NCBI GenBank assembly: GCA_022605425.2 | Contig: CM061247.1 | Span: forward strand, 1,661,501 to 1,725,500 | DNA: 64,000 nt | DNA from: Hamiltosporidium tvaerminnensis | Lineage: Eukaryota; Microsporidia; Dubosqiidae | Direction of reading: 5' to 3' | Shown here: one piece after another, positions 57,333 through 64,000 of the stretch | Numbering within the stretch: position 1 is the stretch's first letter | Layout of the letters: the number at the start of each line of letters is the position of its first letter | The notes under the pieces: generated by a model | Databases searched by the model: none | What the model was told of the DNA's origin: nothing | Seen by the model: only the letters and a program-made list of their open reading frames with translations | Made by a program: the position numbers and the translations under genes

Positions 57333-59994
57333 ATTATTCTGATATTTTAAAAATAAGAAATTATTAAAAAAATTTCTGTTTAAAACAGAAATAAATGATA
57401 AGAAGATAGTAAAATACAAATCCAGATATATATTTTAAAAAAAAATTTAGAGAAAAATATTGGTAGTTTAATAAAATTTAGATATTAAAAATTCTTAAGA
57501 AAAAACTCAGAAAATTGATATTCTTTATTCAATTAAATAAATTTTATTTCTTCTTAAATATATCTATTCCACTACTAGCTTCATACCGAATAATACAAAA
57601 TCTATTTCACTTATTCTGTATTTAATTCCGTTTAATATGCTTTATTTTTAATTTCTTCATCGGTTTTTTGATCGATGTTTTGGCTGCCAATAAATGTTAC
57701 TACTAATTGCATTCATATTAAAAATCTCCTTAGATCATCATTACCTCTCTTATTATCTATTTTTTTAAAATAAAAAATATTTGTATATCTAGGTTACATA
57801 GTATCTTATATATTCTTAATGGCTCTTAAATATATTTGATTTCGAGAAAAAAACATTTTTCATCGATTATTAAAAATAATTCTAGCTTCACATCTAATAA
57901 AATCATCAGGTGAAACTCTCACTTTTGGTTTTTATTCCGAGTCTTTAATTTATTTTTTGATTTCCAAAGAAATTCGTTTTGAGCAATCTTATATGTAATA
58001 ATTCTGAACTATGGCCAAAATTATGTCACGATATTTTTAATTAAATTAATGATTTTTTTTTAATATTATATCTCACCTACGAAATAGAATTTGTAGATAT
58101 TTTTAGTTCGATAAGTTAAATTTTAATTTAATGTATTTACGTTAGGGTTTGAAATTTTATTTTCAAAATTCTTTTACCCGATTTTCAAATAAATTTAGCT
58201 GATTATTTTTATTTTTGATAAAGACAAAGATTTTTTCTGATAATCATTGATTGCTTTTTCTAAGTTGTTTTTCATACTTACTTTTCAGATTTTTGTTAAA
58301 AGACAAAAGAAAATAATTTGATTCTCAATGAAATTTCGAATGCTTATTTCACATAATAATTCGTGTATTTGATATACAAAATAATAAAGAAATGGTTTTT
58401 TGTGTTACACGATAGTATAAAACCAACGAATAAGCTGTTATATAATCTTATAAATTCAAGTTAGGTCTTCTGTCTTCGTTTGCTGTGATTAAATATTTCT
58501 TTACAATGCACTTTGCTATTTTGATTGAATATTCTTTTAAAATCCTCATTTAATTTTCGACCAAATGAAATTAGATTATTTATATTTAAAAACATCGTGA
58601 TAAGTGATCTTCTAATCTATGTTTATTCATATTTTTAAGAAAATTCAAGAGATACCTAAATATTATTCAGAAGTCATATTCAAACTCTAAAATAAAATTT
58701 TATGAGACAGGAATTGATATATAAGCAGGTTTTGCATCTATTGATTAATATTAGTTCTTGATTGCTGCAGATACCATTCGAAATATACCAAAAAAATTAC
58801 AACCGTGTTATTTTTTGAATTTTATTAGTATAAAGTTTATCGATTATATTGCAGCAATGTTTTGGATAAGCATGCTATTGATGATTTATCGCAAAGCCTT
58901 AACACTTTTTTACTCGTGTTTGATTGCCCGACTAAATCCTCCAATTAGGCTTTTAAATAACATTTATTCGCTGACTTCTTTATCCATAGACCTTGCAAAT
59001 TGCTGTTCTATTTGGGGTTTATAATCATTAAAGAACACGGATCATTATTCTTGGATTTTTTATTAATTCATAGGCAATTTTGAATTGATAAGATTATGAT
59101 TCGCCTATTTTGAATTCAATTTCTTTCTTGTTTCCAAGTAGCTATATTTGAATGTTAAAAGTGTGCTAATCAGTCCACCGTTTATTTTCTTAGCGGCTAT
59201 AGCTCAAGGCTATATATGCTAGATTAGCAAAATTGATTCATTAATAATGCAAACTCAAAATCTGGAACATTTTTTTAACATGTACTTCTTGCAATATTTT
59301 CTCAAATATTTCTCTGGTTTTTATAGATATATCATATTTAGAATTTAAGATATCATAAAGGCTGAATTATACTAACAGAGTCAAATGTAGGACAAATTTA
59401 ATTATATAAGCACAAATGATATCATGCGACATTTACAGCCATAAAAAATCTTATTTTATGACCAATACTATAGATTAGATTATTAACCGGCGATTACATA
59501 TTATTTCACCATTATTATACTTTATATCCGCGCTTATTGTTTTCTAATTCAAGTAAAAAATCATTTAAATTGCCAAATATTAAACAATATCGATTCATTT
59601 TATAAAAATAGTCATATTCAATAAAGAAAATTCAAGGTTGTTCATAACTTAAAAACATATAAAGCGAAATATATATTAGGCTGTTTAAAGTTTTTTTAAA
59701 TAATCGAACTCTGTAAAATAGTTAAATCAAATTATACTATAAATTTTATGAAATTAAAAATAATAAGTTTTAAAAATAGTAATTATATTGAAAAACAACA
59801 ACAAACAACGAACAAGTTAAAAATAACAGGATATATAATATTATAAAAAATAATATAAATGCAACTGTTTTGATCTAGAGGCCAAGGTAAATCGACCTCA
59901 ACAAAAACTTATATATCAGTTTGAAAATGTGGGATATAAAAATCATAAATGAGAACTTAATCCAGTAAAAAAGAAGCCGGTTTTAATCAAAAAT
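57333..59994. other. 2.7-kb gene-free region
   Basis: Uniformly AT-rich. The 88-codon plus frame at 58758-59024 has no start motif or recognisable domain. Nothing else seen. Confidence 0.45.
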
Positions 59995-61332
59995 TTATAA
60001 TTTTAATTCCTTTAAAACTCGATTTTTCAAAACATCATAGCACTCCAGTCTTGGTTCAATTTTTTTAAGTATTTCATACGATTTTTTATAATCAAAATTA
60101 TACAGAAATAAATAAGCGCGGAATATTTCAAGTTTTGAATCGTAGGCTTTTAATATAAGCTTATTGTTTTCGAGTAAACGTATTTTTTCCAAAAAAATAT
60201 TGAAAAAAATTTCATTTATAACCTTTTCTTCGTGAATTACACACATAATAAGTAAATAATTTTCCAAATTATGAAAATTTGCTTCAAAATAGCATTCTTG
60301 GAGCAATTTAAACGAAAAAATAAAGTCTTGCTTATAGAAGGCCATAATTCCCAATTCAGAAATCACTTTAAAATATGCAGGAGTTTTAATATATTCACTT
60401 TCTAAATATAAAGATTTGGATTTTTCATATTCATTTATTCTTAATAAATATAAAATATTGAAAGGAAAAATTTCATTTTCAATGATTTTATTATCATAGA
60501 AAAAAGAAAATTCAAGAGATTTTGATTTTGAAATTTCCAAAGAAATGCTTTCAGTTTTTTTCAATAAATCTCTACAGGCATCAAAATATGATTCATCTAT
60601 TATATCAAATATTTTTACAATGTAAAAATTTAAGTTTTCTGTAAATAATTTTTTTAAATCAATATTTTCATAGAACAAGGTATCGTGTTTAAAAAATATT
60701 TCTAAAAGAAAATTCATTACAATAAAAATTTCTTTTAAAAGTTCTTTCTTCTTAGGTGTGTTTTCACTCTTTGTATTTGCTATCTCATTATTGAAAATAC
60801 CAAGTAATGACAGATAAATTTTGGCAAGCTCTGAATCTTGTAAATTTTTACTTTTAGAAAGTTCAAATAAAGTTTCGATTTTGGTTTTGTAATTTTCAAT
60901 TTCTAAAATTGCCAACAGTTTGTTTTCAAAAACCTCCGTTCTTTTCTCTTCGGTCTTAACAACTTCATCTTCTTTGATTGTATCTTCTTTTTCATATTTT
61001 TTTAAAATTTCATTCACTTGTCTTTTTAAACTGGCAGTAGATTTCTTTTCCTCAATAATTTGAAGAAAAAAACGCTTAAGAAAACGCGGAATTTCGTTTT
61101 TAAATATATTTGAATTTTTTTTAAAAGTTTTTACAATATTTTCTGCCTGTTTGACAGAGAAATCTTCTTCGGCAGAAATTACCAACAGTTGCAACTCATT
61201 TTTCTTTTTTTCCTTTTTGGATATTTTGTCCTTTTCTTCAGAAGAGTCTTCATCAAAAAATGCTTTCTTTGTAATTTTTTTACTTTTTTCGTTTATTTCT
61301 TCATCATCAAAATCTTTAAAAAATTGTGACAT
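59995..61332 (-). CDS. Probable eukaryotic translation initiation factor 3 subunit c, short form
   Basis: eIF3c is a scaffold of the eIF3 complex on the 40S subunit. The 445-residue product begins MSQFFKDFDDEE, like the MSRFF-plus-acidic start of the family. A Lys/Glu-rich segment follows (about 15-45), then a helical block with AEEDFSVKQAENIVKTFKK and IPRFLKRFF that parallels the N-terminal helices of eIF3c. The C-terminal half contains ISELGIMAFYKQDFIFSFKL and LENYLLIMCVIHEE, resembling the helical part of the PCI module. It stops at KNRVLKELKL, about where the winged helix would begin, so that domain is absent. The frame extends 21 codons upstream to an ATG at 61395. I prefer the ATG at 61330-61332 because CCC lies 10 nt before it and because of the MSQFF start. 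Family call is moderate. Confidence 0.65.
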   Translation of the reverse strand: MSQFFKDFDDEEINEKSKKITKKAFFDEDSSEEKDKISKKEKKKNELQLLVISAEEDFSVKQAENIVKTFKKNSNIFKNEIPRFLKRFFLQIIEEKKSTASLKRQVNEILKKYEKEDTIKEDEVVKTEEKRTEVFENKLLAILEIENYKTKIETLFELSKSKNLQDSELAKIYLSLLGIFNNEIANTKSENTPKKKELLKEIFIVMNFLLEIFFKHDTLFYENIDLKKLFTENLNFYIVKIFDIIDESYFDACRDLLKKTESISLEISKSKSLEFSFFYDNKIIENEIFPFNILYLLRINEYEKSKSLYLESEYIKTPAYFKVISELGIMAFYKQDFIFSFKLLQECYFEANFHNLENYLLIMCVIHEEKVINEIFFNIFLEKIRLLENNKLILKAYDSKLEIFRAYLFLYNFDYKKSYEILKKIEPRLECYDVLKNRVLKELKL

Positions 61333-61342
61333 AAATTTATAT

Positions 61343-61345
61343 GGG
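61343..61345 (-). promoter_or_regulatory. CCC motif supporting the internal eIF3c start
   Basis: The minus strand reads CTATCCCATATAAATTT before ATG 61332. It decides between the two possible starts. Confidence 0.45.
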
Positions 61346-62384
61346 ATAGATTTTAAAAAGCAAAAATATTTTGGAAATAAAAAACACCTAACCAATCAAA
61401 TTTCTTCGACTTAACACATGTTTTAAATTTGTAACGAAGATAACGTAACAAAATGCTTGAGCAAGAAAATAAAAAAAAATATATTTAGTCATTACCGCAC
61501 AGATAAGCTAATAATAAATCAAATAACCTTTTACAACCAAAACAATGCACACCTTTTTGATACTTCTCTAGTAATAAGATAATGATCTCTTTAAATTTTT
61601 TATAAACAAATACTTATGTCTTTGACCTTACACATGTACAAATTTCATTGATTCGTTTTTTCTAATAAGCTTTTCTATGCTAAAAATCACCCAAGTTTTA
61701 AAACATATGAAGAATACCGTTTAAAAGAAATAGCTTAATCAATTATATTTTTCATTCAAATTATAATCCGCTTAGAAATGCCTAATTGTTTTGTAAACAA
61801 TAAAAAAAGTAATAAAACATTTAAAAAGCCACAAATGGTTGCGAATATTATTTCAATTAAATTTTTAAAAATGATTTTTACAGCGGGAAAAACATAAAAT
61901 AACAAGAACTTCGATATTAAAAAATGTATATTCATAACCCATATATGCTTTTTAATAAAAACATGAACCGGAAAATTCTAAAGAAATCTTTGAGAAATGA
62001 ACAAAAAAAAGTTTTAATTTTTAATTGAGATGATCGAATATGTTATGTGACTTAAAATGAATACTGGTGATGTTCAAAACAGACTATCTTTCTTATAAAT
62101 GACACAAATGAATTAGAAACTTTACAGTTATTTTTATCCAATTTAACTTAAAATTTTCATAAAAATATGCTTAAATTTGTAAAAAGCATGATTCATCGAC
62201 CGAAAATTTCGATGCTTCTTTGAAAATGCTTTTATCCTGAGATTCGATAATTCTTATATCTTCAAATTTGTATTTCTTTACTGCTGAATCTATTCTACAA
62301 CTAAATTAAATATAAAATGAAAAAAAAAATTAAAAAATGGTTTTTTCAGGTGACCTTCATATAATGATTGGTCGGTATGGAAAA
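61346..62384. other. Gene-free AT-rich stretch
   Basis: Apart from the unlikely N-terminal extension of the eIF3c frame (to 61395), nothing supportable. Confidence 0.45.
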
Positions 62385-62530
62385 ATACTATAAACCATTT
62401 GCTCGGTAACACTTATGTGAAATTGATATAAAAATCAGTAAAAACATTTGGTGGAAAAGGAACCACATTATATCAACAGACAAAGCTCTGGTAATTTTGA
62501 ATTGAAAAATTTCAAAAGAAAAAAATGTAA
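62385..62530 (-). repeat. Family B repeat, degenerate copy 4 (minus)
   Basis: On the minus strand, TTTTCAATTCAAAATTACC, ATAATGTGGTTCC and ATATCAATTTCACATAAG occur in family B order. Weak but consistent, and again next to LINE-like debris. Confidence 0.4.
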
Positions 62531-63560
62531 GTATAAAGAACTCTCTTGAAAATGGATTTTCTGGTGTAGAAAACAGACCAGAACTCATGAAATATGAAAG
62601 TAAGAGGCTTAAGGAAAAAACAAAGATATGTGGCCGTTATAAGTCGGATTTCTCAAAACCGGCTTTTCGGAAAAAGAACTAGACTTAGAAAATACACAGA
62701 CATTAGCCAGCAAAATAAATTTTTGGCGTTCTATCTGAAAATCCCCAACACTGGGATATAAAAGAGAACGAATAAGTAACTAAGTAACTTTCTTATAATA
62801 GAGTTTGTAAATTTTTTGTTTATATTCAAGTTTTGGAAAAAATAATTCGTAAAAACGAAATATTGTGACAAATTTTGAATCAGAATATTAAATGACATTA
62901 AAATTTTGCGAAACTAGTCTTTCTACATAAAAGTAATCAGAAAGATGGTTTTTTTAAGCGAGCAGACGATATACATCTAAAATGGTAATATATACGACAG
63001 ATGTTGATAGTAAGATAGCAGAACAGAGTTTTTGCCTCTATGCATTTTACTACTCACCTTGACTTGAAAAAAGTACCCATCTAATCGGAATATCGCGGAA
63101 TAAATCTAGCACGAACCAAACAATTCGCGTATTAAATTGGATAAAATCTTTAATATCAACATATTTTAAAGGTATTAAGGAAATTCGGAAGTTAACGCAA
63201 ATTATTTATGGGTAATACTCAGACAGATCTTGTTGATACACAAAATTACCCAGAAAATAATAACGGCTTTAGAAATATCTTACACATTTTGTATATAAAT
63301 GCTAAATTCGTATCATGAGGGAGGTCACATTACTAAAAAAAGAGTCAGCAGCAAGTGTTGCTAACGCGTAAAAATCTTATTTTCTCGACATAACCGGAGT
63401 ACTTATAAACAAAAATGGAAAAGTGTCAGCAAAAGAACTTGAAAAAGGTAAACCCTCACTAAAAAATTTCCTTTAATACCGAAAGACTAAGGTTCTCACA
63501 AAAAAAGGGCATTTTTAGAGATTTAATCAAAGTATTGGGCCCCGGCTTGTAATAAATTCG
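62531..63560 (+). pseudogene. LINE reverse-transcriptase debris
   Basis: Plus-strand fragments in shifting frames. FFKRADDIHLKMV near 62950-62985 looks like RT motif C (ADD). KYFKGIKEIRKLTQIIYG near 63160-63213 looks like the following YKYLGI block. SYFLDITGVLINKNGKVSAK lies near 63375-63440. No frame survives. The order of motifs fits an R2-like LINE. Confidence 0.5.
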
Positions 63561-63877
63561 AGAATATTTTCCTGAAAAAACATAAATGGATTTATATAAG
63601 CTTTGCGGGCTTTTAAACGATCAGTATTTGAAAGCCCTCAATGGTCGGGTTTTAGATGTCTCACGGCAAAACCGCTGTTAAATGGAATAAGATGCGATCT
63701 ATAAAAGTTATTCTTTCACCCTTTAAACCAAATGAATATTTTAAAGCATATATCAAACAACTATGGGTTCTTTTTGTATAATAAGGTAGATATTAATGGT
63801 AGTTTATCAAATAAAAATATTCTCGTAACAAGATTGCTTAAATATAGAGCAAAATATGGGGATAGTATTATAAATGA

Positions 63878-63947
63878 TGCCAACGGTCTAATGGTGAGAA
63901 TATCGGGATTTACTTCCGAAGGGCGGGGTTCGTTCCCCGGTTGGTAC
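63878..63947 (+). tRNA. tRNA-like sequence, anticodon loop UUA, probable pseudogene
   Basis: Acceptor arm TGCCAAC (63878-63884) pairs with GTTGGTA (63940-63946), 7 bp with one G-U. The D-arm region is GGTCTAATGGTGAGA. The anticodon stem TCGGG/TCCGA closes a 7-nt loop ATTTACT, with U33 and 34-36 = TTA. T-arm CGGGG/CCCCG closes a 6-nt loop TTCGTT, one base short: the family's A58 is missing. Oligo-T follows at 63950-63953. The D-arm resembles tRNA-Glu types. UUA would read the ochre codon UAA. C at 37 and the short T-loop argue for a decayed tRNA-Glu-like gene over a working suppressor. A plus frame across the same bases (63732-63992) is not supported. Confidence 0.5.
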
Positions 63948-64000
63948 TCTTTTGTTTTCGCTCGGAAAGTTTGCTTTAGGCTGAAAACCTGACCAATCAA

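Noticed and set aside
63761-64000. 79-codon minus and 86-codon plus frames at the right edge
   Set aside because: They overlap the tRNA-like cloverleaf and share no recognisable domain. They appear to be open by chance.
1-64000. CRISPR arrays, bacterial operons, Shine-Dalgarno sites
   Set aside because: Gene content, introns and transposons are eukaryotic. No regular direct-repeat array seen.

Overview
This window looks like a chromosome segment from a microsporidian with an expanded, very AT-rich, transposon-laden genome. I place it from general features, not from a database match. Protein genes are few, compact and eukaryotic: cysteinyl- and threonyl-tRNA synthetases, a probable eIF3 subunit c, an aminopeptidase P, a secreted-type kinase and a C2H2 zinc-finger protein. 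Four of the start codons are preceded within about 13 nt by a CCC or CCCC run, the start-site signature known from Microsporidia. Two paralogous loci carry introns of only 19-23 nt with GTAAGT-like 5' ends and CTAATTAG-like 3' ends. The mobile elements are eukaryotic (RLE-type LINEs, Ty3/gypsy, hAT, Ginger-like integrase), and some of them look like animal elements.

Layout. 1-704: a LINE fragment running off the left edge (minus). 1.4-2.9 kb: CysRS (minus). 5.3-7.0 kb: a secreted orphan protein (plus). 9.4-11.6 kb: two inverted copies of a ~720-bp dispersed repeat, called family A here. 13.6-14.8 kb: a signal-anchored kinase (minus). 16.9-18.2 kb: two more family A copies. 18.6-19.5 kb: a three-exon membrane-protein gene (minus). 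22.1-27.6 kb: a graveyard of R2-like LINE copies, two of them headed by a ~215-bp repeat, family B. 29.6-30.3 kb: family A. 31.0-31.9 kb: a broken paralog of the membrane-protein gene. 32.5-33.9 kb: a GC-rich island and a truncated LINE. 34.5-36.3 kb: an aminopeptidase P broken by an ochre codon and a frameshift. 36.3-40.1 kb: Ty3/gypsy LTR, polypurine tract and integrase remnants, then a Ginger/KRBA2-like integrase remnant. 40.3-42.4 kb: families A, C and B. 43.1-44.8 kb: the zinc-finger protein. 49.3-50.5 kb: a hAT element with target-site duplication nested in LINE debris. 53.2-54.0 kb: family A. 55.3-57.3 kb: ThrRS. 60.0-61.3 kb: eIF3c-like protein. 62.4-63.5 kb: LINE debris. 63.88-63.95 kb: a tRNA-like sequence with a UUA anticodon loop.

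The protein genes do not form an operon or a pathway cluster. Translation functions (CysRS, ThrRS, eIF3c) are scattered among transposon remains. The strongest novelties are the ultra-short introns conserved between paralogs, an animal-type hAT fossil with a readable target-site duplication, and a seven-copy non-coding repeat that shares its 3' tail with a different repeat sitting directly upstream of LINE coding sequence.
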